24,130 nt of DNA from JAYEHC01 sp964490635 (lineage in GTDB: Bacteria; Patescibacteriota; Minisyncoccia; JAHIHE01; JAGLIN01), in assembly GCA_964490635.1 (NCBI GenBank), contig CAZBCK010000010.1, positions 1 to 24,130 of the forward strand, in the 5' to 3' direction. The notes beneath the pieces are model-generated. The model saw only the letters and a list, made by a program, of their open reading frames with translations, was not told where the DNA came from and made no database searches. The position numbers were made by a program, and so were the translations under genes. Of this stretch, positions 1 through 7,561 are shown piece after piece; the stretch's first letter is position 1; each line of letters opens with the position of its first letter.

Positions 1-427
1 TCCTTCCAGATAGAGAATCCTTGAACTTGTTTTTAATTTCAAAGCTGGAAGATCCTGAAACTACCAGCTTAATATTTTTATGATGGTCAGCTATAAGTTT
101 CAAAAATGATGAAGGATTTTTTAAATATTGAATTTCATCTATGAAGACAAATAGTTTCTTAGACGATGTATTTTTTAAATCAATTTCAAAACCTTCTTCT
201 TTCAAGTGTTTGATAAATTCTTCCGTTCCTGAATCCAAAATTTTCACAAAACGCGAATCTTCCAAATCAATATAATAAACAGATTGGCTTTTTTCCTCCA
301 AATATTTTTTTAGCTAAAACAAAATGAAAGTTTTGCCAACTTGTCTGGCGCCGTGCAAAACAATAATATCGTCGGTAAAAAGATATTTACTGATCTCATC
401 AATAACAATTCTACAGTTTTTAATTAT
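1..427 (-). pseudogene. Decayed AAA+ ATPase (DUF4143-type ATP-binding protein), fragment
   Basis: Reading the minus strand from 427 gives a continuous ATPase-like frame. It holds a Walker A region (IVLHGARQVGKTFILF, about residues 21-36) and a Walker B-like KLFVFIDEIQYL further on, then LVVSGSSSFEIKNKFKDSL. This is the typical N-terminal ATPase half of the DUF4143 family, linked to toxin-antitoxin-like or unknown roles. Two lesions show decay. An in-frame TAG lies at 314-316, directly after GKTFILF and before LKKYLEE, where the family normally reads on. The frame also opens with ATA ATT after a TAA, with no ATG, GTG or TTG at the expected start. The 3' part runs off the left edge of the window. 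The gene lies just downstream of the nucleotidyltransferase on the same strand. A sequencing error could explain the TAG, but not the missing start as well. Confidence 0.7.
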
Positions 428-443
428 TTAGCTCAAAAATTCC

Positions 444-1580
444 TCAGTCGTATCTCCTTCGGGACAAAAAAACAGAAGCGTTGTAAGACTTAATCAGTCC
501 CGAATCTCTCTGTCCTCCAAATTCAAATAACTCTAATTTTTTCATTCTCTTATTAAATTCAGGAATTACATTCGCTTCGTGAGAGTCAGGATGAAATTCC
601 AGCTGAGTATCGCTGATCGTAATTCGTCCCCCGCCTTTTTTATAGAGTGGGTCTTTTTTAATTCTTTTGCTTTGAAACATAGACAATTCTCTTTCCAAAT
701 AATTCCCTAATTTTCCGGACAGAATAATTTCAAAGAGATTGGAGACTGATCTGAAAATTTTATTTCTGCCAATACTTCTAAATCCGCCAAGTTCCGATAA
801 TTTATAATTGCGCGCGTATTTTTTAATCCATTTATTTTCTTCCTGAAATCTTCTAAACATTTTTTTATCTTCTTTGTTATTATAAACATTGATAAGATGA
901 ACATAGCTCTGCGCGTTGTATAAACTCTCAAACGGAATTTTAAGCGATTCGTCTGTTATGTAATGGTTCAGGCAAATTTTATTCTTGGTTTTATCGCCAT
1001 AACGCCTTATCCCCAGAATAGAAGTTAGCAAGGTAACAAAAGTTCTTACTATCCAAATTCTTCCTTTTTTCGCGGTAATGATCAGATCTATATCTGATTC
1101 ATTTTTACTGTTTCCCATTGCGAGAGACCCGGAAACAAGAATCATCTTCATAAACGGCGTAATTTGCATAATCCAAAATATCTTTTTTGCTTTCTTCCAT
1201 TTTTGATCCGCAAGTTTCTTGCGATTTAGACGCTGTTGGACAATGTCTATTGCTCCTTCTAATGAGGAAGAATCGTTTTCATATCTCCCTCTTGATAGGG
1301 GGGGGCTAGGGGAGATTCTTTTCAAAAAATAAAATCCATCTTTTTGCTCGATGTGTTTTTTTAGATATTTGCTGTTATCAAGCAAATGACAAATGGAGCC
1401 CTGACAAAAATCAGGAAGAGCCATATCGTTTTTTCTTCCCGACTTTCGTCGGAACTCCAGCGACTGTTGATACTCCAACATCCCCCCCCTCTCCACCAAA
1501 TACAAAAAAACCTCAAACGCGGTGAGGGGATAATTTAGAATATCATAATAAACAATTGTGGCAAGGATTTGTTTTTCAAG
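444..1580 (-). CDS. Pol-beta-like nucleotidyltransferase domain protein, 5' end lost in gap
   Basis: The visible frame codes 378 residues and is open up to the gap at 1581, so the true start lies in the Ns. The first readable residues (EKQILATIVYYDILNYPLTAFEVFLYL) are the helical N-terminus usual in CPR nucleotidyltransferase-domain proteins, so the TTG at 1505 should not be taken as the start. The core motif is VSGSLAMGNSKNESDIDLII: the GS motif and the DxD-type metal ligands of the polymerase-beta superfamily. The substrate is unknown. The stretch KRISPSPPLSRGRYENDSSS between the N-terminal domain and the catalytic core looks like an in-frame insertion encoded by a palindromic repeat. The C-terminus (SVFLSRRRYD) also looks repeat-derived. 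The gene ends with TGA, 16 bp before the ATPase pseudogene. Confidence 0.75.
   Translation of the reverse strand, partial: LEKQILATIVYYDILNYPLTAFEVFLYLVERGGMLEYQQSLEFRRKSGRKNDMALPDFCQGSICHLLDNSKYLKKHIEQKDGFYFLKRISPSPPLSRGRYENDSSSLEGAIDIVQQRLNRKKLADQKWKKAKKIFWIMQITPFMKMILVSGSLAMGNSKNESDIDLIITAKKGRIWIVRTFVTLLTSILGIRRYGDKTKNKICLNHYITDESLKIPFESLYNAQSYVHLINVYNNKEDKKMFRRFQEENKWIKKYARNYKLSELGGFRSIGRNKIFRSVSNLFEIILSGKLGNYLERELSMFQSKRIKKDPLYKKGGGRITISDTQLEFHPDSHEANVIPEFNKRMKKLELFEFGGQRDSGLIKSYNASVFLSRRRYD
1283..1316. repeat. Palindromic repeat inside the nucleotidyltransferase coding sequence
   Basis: ATCTCCC (1283-1289) and GGGAGAT (1310-1316) form a perfect 7-bp stem around a loop rich in G on the plus strand. 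It encodes the proline/serine-rich ISPSPPLSRGR segment and keeps the reading frame. Two further mini-hairpins lie in the same gene: CCTGA/TCAGG at 1400-1415 and CCGAC/GTCGG at 1439-1452. Confidence 0.6.
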
Positions 1581-1680
1581 NNNNNNNNNNNNNNNNNNNN
1601 NNNNNNNNNNNNNNNNNNNNNNNNNNNNNNNNNNNNNNNNNNNNNNNNNNNNNNNNNNNNNNNNNNNNNNNNNNNNNNNN
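1581..1680. other. Assembly gap (100 N)
   Basis: Exactly 100 Ns, a fixed-size placeholder. The gap holds the end of uvrA and the start of the nucleotidyltransferase. The flanks show no obvious duplication, so the real length is unknown but may be short, since both genes need only a few residues to complete. Confidence 0.95.
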
Positions 1681-4545
1681 AATCTTCCTTAAATATTTCC
1701 CTGTCCAACTTTCTTTGCATTTTACAATCTGTCTCGGCGTGCCTTCGGCAATAATATATCCACCTCTATCTCCACCCTCTGGTCCAAGGTCAATGATCCA
1801 ATCGGCGCATTTGATAACATCCAAATTGTGTTCTATCACCAAAACCGTATTTCCCCGATCAACCAGTTTATTGAGAACTTTTAATAATTTTTTAATATCT
1901 TCAAAATGAAGCCCAACAGTTGGCTCGTCAAGAACATATAAAGTTTTTCCTTCTTTCGCGGGACGCGCCAGTTCGGCGGCAAGTTTGATTCTTTGCGCTT
2001 CGCCGCCGGAAAGAGTTGTCGCGCTTTGTCCCAGTCTCATATAGCCAAGTCCAACATCGTTCAAAACCGATAGCTTTTCGGATAATGCTTGCGTATCTTT
2101 AAAAAAATCAAGCGCCTGATCAACTGTCATCTCAAGAACATCCGCGATATTTACTCCGTTATATTCAATTTCAAGAGTCTCATTGTTATATCTCTTTCCA
2201 CGACAATACTCGCACTCAACATAGACATCCGGCAAAAAATACATTTCAACTTTTGTCATTCCGTCTCCCTTGCAACTTTCGCACCTGCCGCCTTTTACAT
2301 TAAAACTAAAATGTCCGGCTTTATATTTTCTGTTCCTTGATTCTTTCATTGCGACAAACAACTCTCTGATATGCGTGAATATTCCGGTATAAGTAGCAGG
2401 ATTGCTACGCGGAGTCCTGCCGATTGGAGATTGATTTATACTAATAATCTTTTTTATTTCTTTATCTCCAATTATCGCTTTATGCTTTCCAGGCTCAATT
2501 TGAGCTCTATGAAGTTTCTTGGCAAGCGCTTTGGAAAGAATATCATTTATCAGAGTTGATTTTCCCGAACCGGAAACTCCCGTCACGCAAACAAATTTTC
2601 CAAGAGGAATATTAGCGTCAATATTTTTCAGATTATGCTCATTTGCGCCTTTTATTGTTATGTTTTTCCCGTTTCCTTTCCTGTATTTTTTTGGCGGCTC
2701 AATTTTTTTCCTTCCGGAAAGATAATCACCTGTAATACAATTTTTCTTTTTAATTTCGTCAATCGTTCCTTCCGCGACAATTCTACCTCCCGCCTCTCCG
2801 GATTTAGGACCCATATCTATTATATAGTCGGCATTTTCTATAAAAAACTCATCGTGCTCAACAACCAAAACGGAATTACCAAGATCTTTTAATTTTTTGA
2901 TAGCTTTAAAAAGTTTATTATTATCTCTTTGATGAAGCCCGATTGACGGCTCGTCCAAAACATAGAGAATGCCCTGCAATTTTGAACTCAGCTGTGTTGA
3001 AAGTTTTATTCTTCTCGCTTCTCCGGAAGAAATTGTGTCTGACGATCTAGAAAGAGAAAGGTAGTCAAGTCCCATCTCCAGCAGAAAGCTGAGTCGTTTT
3101 ATAATTTCTTTGATTAGAATTTTTGATTGGACAGAAGAAGAAAGAAGCAAATTCTGAAAGAATTTGATCTCATCGGAAATTGTCATTTTTGTTATATCGC
3201 TGATTGACTTTTTATTAATTTTAATCGCCAGCGCACTGGGATTAAGACGATCGCCGGAACAGCTCGGACACACTGTTTTCACCATATATTTTTCAAGCTC
3301 GTTACGAACATAATCAGAATTTGCTTCGTAATATTTTTTCTCTAAAATATTCACTGCCCCTAAAAAATTTCCACTTTTGGTTTTACAGACTTTTGGTTTT
3401 ACAGACTTTTGGTTTTCAGCTCCATAATATACTATATTTAAATCTTTTTTACTCATTTTCTCAATAGGAACATCAATCGGGATTTTATATTTTTTATTGA
3501 TACATTCTAAAGCATCTATATACTCATCCCATTTATTAAGCAAATTTGCCCATGGTCTTATTGCTCCTTCCAGCAAAGTCAACGATTTATTCGGAGCTAT
3601 AAGATCAGAATTTATTTTCATTCTAACTCCAAGCCCCGTACAATCGGGACAAGCGCCATAAGGGTTATTAAATGAAAAAAGTCGCGGTTCAATGTTTGGA
3701 AAACTAATTTTACATTTTCTACAATAGAGATGGTTAGAAAAAAATAGCTCATTATTCCCGGAAGCTGCTGATTTAGAAGTTGAATTCTTAGTTGGAGACT
3801 CGACCTTCAAACCAGTTCCAACTTTTACACTGACAAATCCTCCCGAGATATTAATTGCCGTTTCAACAGAATCAAGAATACTTTCATAATCAGCTTTATT
3901 TTCACTAAATGAAAATCTGTCAATAATAACATCTATTTGGCATAGATCACTTTTATTAAAATTCATTTTAGACGCTTCTTCAACAGATACTACTTTCCCG
4001 TTTATTCTCAAACGCTGATATCCCGCTTTTTTATATTTTTCAACTATTAAACGGCAATCATTTCCATTTTTTTGCAAAACAGGAGCCATAATCAAAATCA
4101 GGATATTCTTTGGAAGTTGCATTATTTCATCAACAATCTCGCCTGCATTTTGCTTGCTTAACTCGCCCTCACATTTAATACAATGCGCTTCTCCACTGAA
4201 AGAAAACAGAATTCTGAGATAATCATATATCTCTGTCATTGTTCCAACAGTTGAACGAGGATTCCTTGCGCTACTTTTTTCGTCAATAGAAATAGCCGGA
4301 GACAAACCACTTATTTGATCTACATCCGGCTTATTTAAAAGATTTAGAAATTGTCTTGGATAATCAGAAATATTTTCCAGATATCTTCTTTGTCCTTCGG
4401 CATATATTGTGTCAAACGCCAAAGATGATTTTCCGGATCCTGACGGACCTGTGATCACAACAAGTTTTCCTCTTGGAATATCCACATTTACATTTTTTAA
4501 ATTGTGGACACGCGCTCCTTTTATCGATATTTTTCCTTTATTCAT
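1681..4545 (-). CDS. uvrA: Excinuclease ABC subunit A (UvrA), last codons lost in gap
   Basis: UvrA is the damage-sensing ATPase of nucleotide excision repair and loads UvrB on lesions. 955 residues are visible, close to full length; the final WTGKYLRKI is the usual UvrA C-terminal region. Walker A of the first ABC cassette is GPSGSGKS (33-40), followed by the UvrB-binding and insertion domains, zinc modules (CIKC; CRKC...CPDC; CPSC; CESC...CEYC), a second Walker A (VSGSGKS, about 655) and LYVLDEPTVGLH. The N-terminal cassette signature reads ISSGEARR instead of the common LSGGEAQR, while the C-terminal one is canonical (LSGGEAQR). A 16-bp tandem repeat lies inside the insertion-domain coding region. 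The start is the ATG at 4545, which gives the family N-terminus IKGARVHNLKN. No strong Shine-Dalgarno site is seen. Confidence 0.97.
3373..3419. repeat. 16-bp tandem repeat (2.9 copies) within uvrA
   Basis: The unit ACTTTTGGTTTTACAG occurs at 3373-3388 and 3389-3404, with a third copy missing one base at 3405-3419. The unit length is not a multiple of three, so gain or loss of one unit would shift the uvrA frame. It encodes QKSVKPKVCKTKS on the minus strand. Confidence 0.9.
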
Positions 4546-4561
4546 ATTTTAATAGTTAAAA

Positions 4562-4771
4562 TAGAGATCTAAACTGTTTATCATTGTACCATAATTTTAA
4601 AATAAATCAATCTAAGNNNNNNNNNNNNNNNNNNNNNNNNNNNNNNNNNNNNNNNNNNNNNNNNNNNNNNNNNNNNNNNNNNNNNNNNNNNNNNNNNNNN
4701 NNNNNNNNNNNNNNNNTAGAGATCTAAACTGTTTATCATTGTACCATAATTTTAAAATAAATCAATCTAAG
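4562..4771. repeat. 55-bp direct duplication flanking a 100-N gap (assembly overlap)
   Basis: 4562-4616 and 4717-4771 are identical over 55 bases and sit directly on either side of 100 Ns (4617-4716). This is the pattern of two contig ends sharing a k-mer-length overlap that scaffolding did not merge. The gap is therefore probably not real, and the second copy of the uvrA promoter sequence is an artefact. Confidence 0.85.
4583..4610 (-). promoter_or_regulatory. uvrA promoter
   Basis: On the minus strand: -35 TTGATT (4605-4610), 16-bp spacer ending ATGG, -10 TACAAT (4583-4588). The TATGG before the -10 is an extended -10 (TRTGn). The predicted leader is about 30 nt. Confidence 0.65.
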
Positions 4772-4775
4772 ATAA

Positions 4776-4825
4776 GGTAAGGTAAGGTAAGGTAAGGTAA
4801 GGTAAGGTAAGGTAAGGTAAGGTAA
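4776..4825. repeat. (GGTAA)10 pentanucleotide microsatellite
   Basis: Ten perfect GGTAA units, preceded by a variant GATAA and followed by GGTTA. It lies upstream of uvrA and begins five bases after the duplicated contig end, so it probably caused the assembly break. The true copy number is uncertain. Confidence 0.95.
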
Positions 4826-4839
4826 GGTTATATCCTTAT

Positions 4840-4887
4840 AAATTACACAACAAAAAAACACTTAAATTACACAACAAAAAAACACTT
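4840..4887. repeat. 24-bp tandem repeat, two copies
   Basis: 4840-4863 and 4864-4887 are identical and begin AAATTACACAAC. They lie between the GGTAA array and the rnpB-like fragment. Confidence 0.95.
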
Positions 4888-4891
4888 AAAT

Positions 4892-4980
4892 TTCAAAACA
4901 ATTAGCAATAAACCAGATTCTGTTCCCCATCCCAAGCTTTTTATACTTGGCAATTATCGAGTCATACGCAATACCTGTGG
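4892..4980 (-). other. rnpB 3'-end-like fragment
   Basis: On the minus strand this reads GGAACAGAATCTGGTTTATT, the pattern of the conserved 3' end of RNase P RNA (ACAGAAyycGGcUUAU). An ungapped comparison of 4892-4927 with 10884-10919, the 3' end and 3' flank of the rnpB gene in this window, gives 28 of 36 identical bases. The adjoining CCAAG...CTTGG hairpin (4931-4950) sits where an rnpB helix would be. The 5' two thirds of an RNase P RNA are missing. It may be a duplicated, decayed rnpB tail or an unrelated RNA sharing that motif. Confidence 0.35.
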
Positions 4981-5133
4981 AGTAATCAGGCTTAATGGTA
5001 AATTCTAGGGCATAGAAATCTTAATTTATGGTATACTTTAGACAAGAAGTTCTTTCTTTTTAGAATCGCCAAGCTGTATGGATAAGTAGTGATGATCCGC
5101 AGGTATTGCGTATGATCTCTAAAAAGTTGCCAT
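4949..5133. repeat. Long imperfect inverted repeat upstream of the 5182 gene
   Basis: The left arm contains TCATACGCAATACCTGTGGA (4962-4981). The reverse complement of about 5096-5115 reads TCATACGCAATACCTGCGGA, with one mismatch in 20. A GGCAA also recurs at the outer ends of both arms. The arms are about 115 bp apart and enclose a likely plus-strand promoter, so one arm lies in the leader of the 5182 gene. Confidence 0.75.
5029..5037 (+). promoter_or_regulatory. Extended -10 promoter for the 5182 gene
   Basis: TATGG directly precedes TATACT (5032-5037). The -35 region is weak, as often with extended -10 promoters. It predicts a leader of about 140 nt containing the right arm of the inverted repeat. 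Confidence 0.45.
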
Positions 5134-5181
5134 TTATGATGATTTTTACTATAATAATAAAAAGTAGTAAAAATACCTAAA

Positions 5182-5925
5182 ATGAAAAATGACATTAAAG
5201 AGATCAGAGTTCTTCCTACTGTTACTACGATTTCTAATCTTGATCCCGCAATTTCTGATTCAAACTGGAGAAGCAAAGTAAAGGAAATATGTGATTTAAA
5301 CATAGAAGAGATTGCTCTTTTTCCAACTTGTCTTAATGGAGAAGAAAGAAGAGAATTGTATAAATTGCTTGAAAATTCTCCAGTAAGGAAAATTCCATTT
5401 GTGCATTTGAGGGGAGATATGCAAGATAAGGAAATAGAATATCTCATCAAAAATTACGGAACGGAAGTTTTTAATATACACAGCGAAAAAGAATATCCTT
5501 ATCCCAAAAACTATTTGAAATTTAAAGAAAAAATATGTATTGAGAATGTCTATTACCCTTTGGATGAAGAGGAAATAAAAAGATTTTCCGGCATTTGTCT
5601 GGATTTTTCCCATTTGGAAAATACTCGTTTGTTATATAGAGAAAAATTTGAACATAATCTGCGGGTTATGGAAAAATTTTCCGTAAAATGCAATCATATA
5701 AGCGCTATTAGAAAAGAGAAATGGCTAGATTCTGAAAGTAAATATGATAAACATAATATTCGCCATGATTTTCATTATTTAAAAGAATTATCAGAGCTGG
5801 ATTATTTAAAAAATTATCCGTTAAAATATTTTTCGCGCTATATCGCCATTGAACTTGAGAATAGCATCAAGGAGCAACTGGAAATAAAAAAATATCTGGA
5901 AAAAATAATAGGATCGTTAAAATAA
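5182..5925 (+). CDS. Hypothetical soluble protein, possibly TIM-barrel sugar isomerase/AP-endonuclease-like
   Basis: A 247-residue protein without signal peptide or membrane segment. Alternating strand-helix segments can be read: EIRVLPTV, IEEIALFPTC, IPFVHLRGDM, TEVFNIHSEKEY, KICIENVYYPLDEEEI, SGICLDFSHLEN, CNHISAIRKEK, YIAIELENSI. The repeated acidic and histidine residues at strand ends (HLRGD, NIHSE, CIEN, LDFSHLE, IELEN) resemble the metal-binding strand ends of xylose isomerase-like TIM barrels. This is fold-level reading only, and no family or substrate is claimed. The ATG at 5182 has no clear Shine-Dalgarno site. It is monocistronic here, followed by a hairpin element. Confidence 0.75.
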   Translation: MKNDIKEIRVLPTVTTISNLDPAISDSNWRSKVKEICDLNIEEIALFPTCLNGEERRELYKLLENSPVRKIPFVHLRGDMQDKEIEYLIKNYGTEVFNIHSEKEYPYPKNYLKFKEKICIENVYYPLDEEEIKRFSGICLDFSHLENTRLLYREKFEHNLRVMEKFSVKCNHISAIRKEKWLDSESKYDKHNIRHDFHYLKELSELDYLKNYPLKYFSRYIAIELENSIKEQLEIKKYLEKIIGSLK

Positions 5926-5953
5926 TAAATAAAACTAACAAAATTAAGACTTC

Positions 5954-6050
5954 CTCACTTTAATTGTCTTCTGGGTAGGTTCAAACCCTCGCTTGAATCG
6001 GACAACAAGGTCAAAGCGAAGGTTTTGATCTATCTAATAAAAGAAGTGAG
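5954..6050. repeat. Long hairpin element between the 5182 gene and the NifX-like gene
   Basis: Outer arms CTCACTT (5954-5960) and AAGTGAG (6044-6050) enclose inner arms near 5980-5996 and 6011-6028 (TCAAACCCTCGCTTGA against the complement of TCAAAGCGAAGGTTTTGA), which pair with small bulges. It fits a REP/MITE-like palindrome or a structured leader of the NifX-like gene. There is no T-run, so a simple terminator is less likely. Confidence 0.6.
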
Positions 6051-6099
6051 AAAATTCTATAAATATAACTAATCAAATAATTAGAAAGAGAGCAAAAAA

Positions 6100-6471
6100 A
6101 TGAAAATAGCAATCAGTTCAACAGGGGAAAGTTTGGAAAGCGAAATTGACGCGAAGTTTGGGAGATGTCCTTATTTTTTAATTGTGGAAATTGTGGACAA
6201 AGAGATAAAAGATGTCAGGGCAATTGAAAATATTGCGGCGGGACAAAGAGGCGGAGCGGGAATAACCTCAGCGGAAATTATTGCGAAAGAAAAGGCGGAC
6301 GCAATCATTACTGCGAATCTGGGACCAAGAGCTTTTTCCGTGTTTGAGCAATTTGGGATTAAGATCTATTATGGGCAAGGGAAAGTTAGTGACGCAGTGC
6401 AGAAATTTATTGACGGAGAATTGACGGAAACAAAAGATTCAGCGGGAGCGGGATGTGAGAAGGGTATTTAA
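6100..6471 (+). CDS. NifX/NifB-like dinitrogenase iron-molybdenum cofactor family protein
   Basis: 123 residues matching the small NifX/NifB C-terminal fold (Nitro_FeMo-Co): MKIAISSTGESLESEIDAKFGRCPYFLIVE at the start, then GGAGITSAEIIAKEKADAIITANLGPRAFSVFEQFGIKIYYG. The fold binds metal clusters in nitrogenase assembly. Outside diazotrophs these stand-alone versions commonly sit beside ferredoxin-MinD ATPases, as here, and probably take part in iron-sulfur or metal-cluster handling. No nif genes are visible, so nitrogen fixation is not implied. The start has a GAGAG Shine-Dalgarno-like site 7 nt upstream. The C-terminal tail (GAGCEKGI) carries one cysteine. Confidence 0.9.
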   Translation: MKIAISSTGESLESEIDAKFGRCPYFLIVEIVDKEIKDVRAIENIAAGQRGGAGITSAEIIAKEKADAIITANLGPRAFSVFEQFGIKIYYGQGKVSDAVQKFIDGELTETKDSAGAGCEKGI

Positions 6472-6472
6472 G

Positions 6473-6596
6473 TTGTCATTGCGAGAAGTCCGAGTGAACG
6501 CAGTTCACGAGAAGGCGACGAAGCAATCCCGTATTTGAACTCTCCGCGCGTAGTTACGGGATTGCCACACTCTGTTCACTCCGCTCGCAATGACAA
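6473..6596. repeat. 124-bp palindromic intergenic element (GTCATTGCGAG family)
   Basis: Perfect 13-bp terminal inverted repeats, TTGTCATTGCGAG (6473-6485) and CTCGCAATGACAA (6584-6596), enclose inner arms GCAATCCCGTA (6523-6533) and TACGGGATTGC (6555-6565), plus a small GTGAAC/GTTCAC hairpin at 6494-6508. It begins two bases after the stop of the NifX-like gene. This REP/MITE type is common in many bacterial genomes and is thought to be moved in trans, possibly by RAYT or other transposases. Confidence 0.9.
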
Positions 6597-6617
6597 TCTG
6601 ATATAACAATTTATAAT
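6590..6617 (+). promoter_or_regulatory. Promoter of the ferredoxin-MinD gene, overlapping the repeat end
   Basis: -35 ATGACA (6590-6595), 16-bp spacer, -10 TATAAT (6612-6617). The -35 is made from the right terminal repeat of the palindromic element. The predicted start is near 6624, leaving a leader of only about 7 nt before the ATG at 6631. Confidence 0.6.
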
Positions 6618-6630
6618 CTAAATTCTCATT

Positions 6631-7491
6631 ATGAAAATAGCAATCACTGGTGGCAAAGGAGGAACAGGCAAATCTACTGTGTCTGTTTCTCTTGCTGTAG
6701 AATTTGCAAAAAAAAAGAAGACAATGCTTGTTGATGCAGATGTGGAATGTCCGAACGACCATTTGTTACTTTCCATAAAAAGAAAGAGATATTGCGATGT
6801 CTATCAGCCGATTCCCAAATGGGATTTTAAAAAGTGCATAAAATGTGGCAAATGCGCGCAAGTTTGTAAACAGAATGCAATAGTTTTTGTTGAAGGGAAA
6901 TATCCCGCTTTTGTGAAAGATGTTTGTATCGGCTGTAAGGCCTGTTTTGTCGCTTGTCCCACCAATGCAATTTCTGAAACAAAAAAACAGATTGGCACGA
7001 TTTACATTGGAAAAAATTACGGCGTGGATCTGGTTATCGGAGAACTGAAATTGGGCGAGCTGGCTTCGGGCGAAATTGTCAACGAAGTCAGAAAACATTC
7101 CGAGGAGATTAGCAAAAAGTTAAAAAGCGAAATTATGTTGATAGATTCCGCTGCCGGAGTTGGCTGTCCGGTGATCGCTTCTTTAATCGGCACGGATTAT
7201 ATCGTCGCTGTCACTGAACCAACGCCATCTGCTTTGCATGACTTGAAGAGAGTTTTGTATCTGGCAAATCATTTCAAAATAAAACACGGAATTGTAATAA
7301 ATAAATTTGATCTGGCAGAAAATTTTTGCCTGAAAATAGAAAAATTTGCCGGCAAAAATAAAATTCCGATTATTGGCAGAATTCCCTATCGAAAAGATTT
7401 TGTTAATTCCACAATAAAAATGGAACCGGTTGTGGAAACAAATCCGGAGTATCGGAAGATATTTGAAAGAATAATAAAGAAAATCAGATAA
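6631..7491 (+). CDS. MinD/Mrp-family P-loop ATPase with inserted 2x[4Fe-4S] ferredoxin module
   Basis: 286 residues. The deviant Walker A GGKGGTGKST spans 7-16, and LVDADVECPN (33-42) is the MinD-type switch. Two ferredoxin cluster motifs follow: C69xxC72xxC75xxxC79 and C99xxC102xxC105xxxC109 (the latter followed by P), so two [4Fe-4S] clusters are expected. The second half (LIDSAAGVGCPVIASL, AVTEPTPSALHDLKR, GIVINKFDL) completes the SIMIBI NTPase fold. These proteins usually occur as adjacent pairs with a NifX-like partner and are thought to carry or assemble iron-sulfur clusters. Here only one copy is seen, next to the NifX-like gene but separated from it by the palindromic element and with its own promoter. 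It is cytoplasmic. Confidence 0.93.
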   Translation: MKIAITGGKGGTGKSTVSVSLAVEFAKKKKTMLVDADVECPNDHLLLSIKRKRYCDVYQPIPKWDFKKCIKCGKCAQVCKQNAIVFVEGKYPAFVKDVCIGCKACFVACPTNAISETKKQIGTIYIGKNYGVDLVIGELKLGELASGEIVNEVRKHSEEISKKLKSEIMLIDSAAGVGCPVIASLIGTDYIVAVTEPTPSALHDLKRVLYLANHFKIKHGIVINKFDLAENFCLKIEKFAGKNKIPIIGRIPYRKDFVNSTIKMEPVVETNPEYRKIFERIIKKIR

Positions 7492-7532
7492 ACTCATATA
7501 TCAAAACTTTTTTCTTTCGTCTCGCTATGCTA

Positions 7533-7561
7533 TTGACACGGTTTTTTATGAATGGTAAACT
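7533..7561 (+). promoter_or_regulatory. Promoter of the LysM-CHAP gene
   Basis: -35 TTGACA (7533-7538), 17-bp spacer ending ATGG, -10 TAAACT (7556-7561). The remainder of 7492-7690 holds no gene. The leader contains short stem candidates (CCG...CGG at about 7602-7626; TTTACC...GGTGAA at about 7637-7658) and could be regulatory, but no riboswitch family is firmly recognised. Confidence 0.65.

Noticed and set aside
4776..4887. CRISPR-like array formed by the GGTAA and 24-bp repeats
   Set aside because: The repeats are direct tandem units without spacers, and no cas genes are present.
6473..6596. A rho-independent terminator after the NifX-like gene
   Set aside because: The inverted ends are 98 bp apart with nested arms and no T-run; the structure fits a dispersed palindromic element better.
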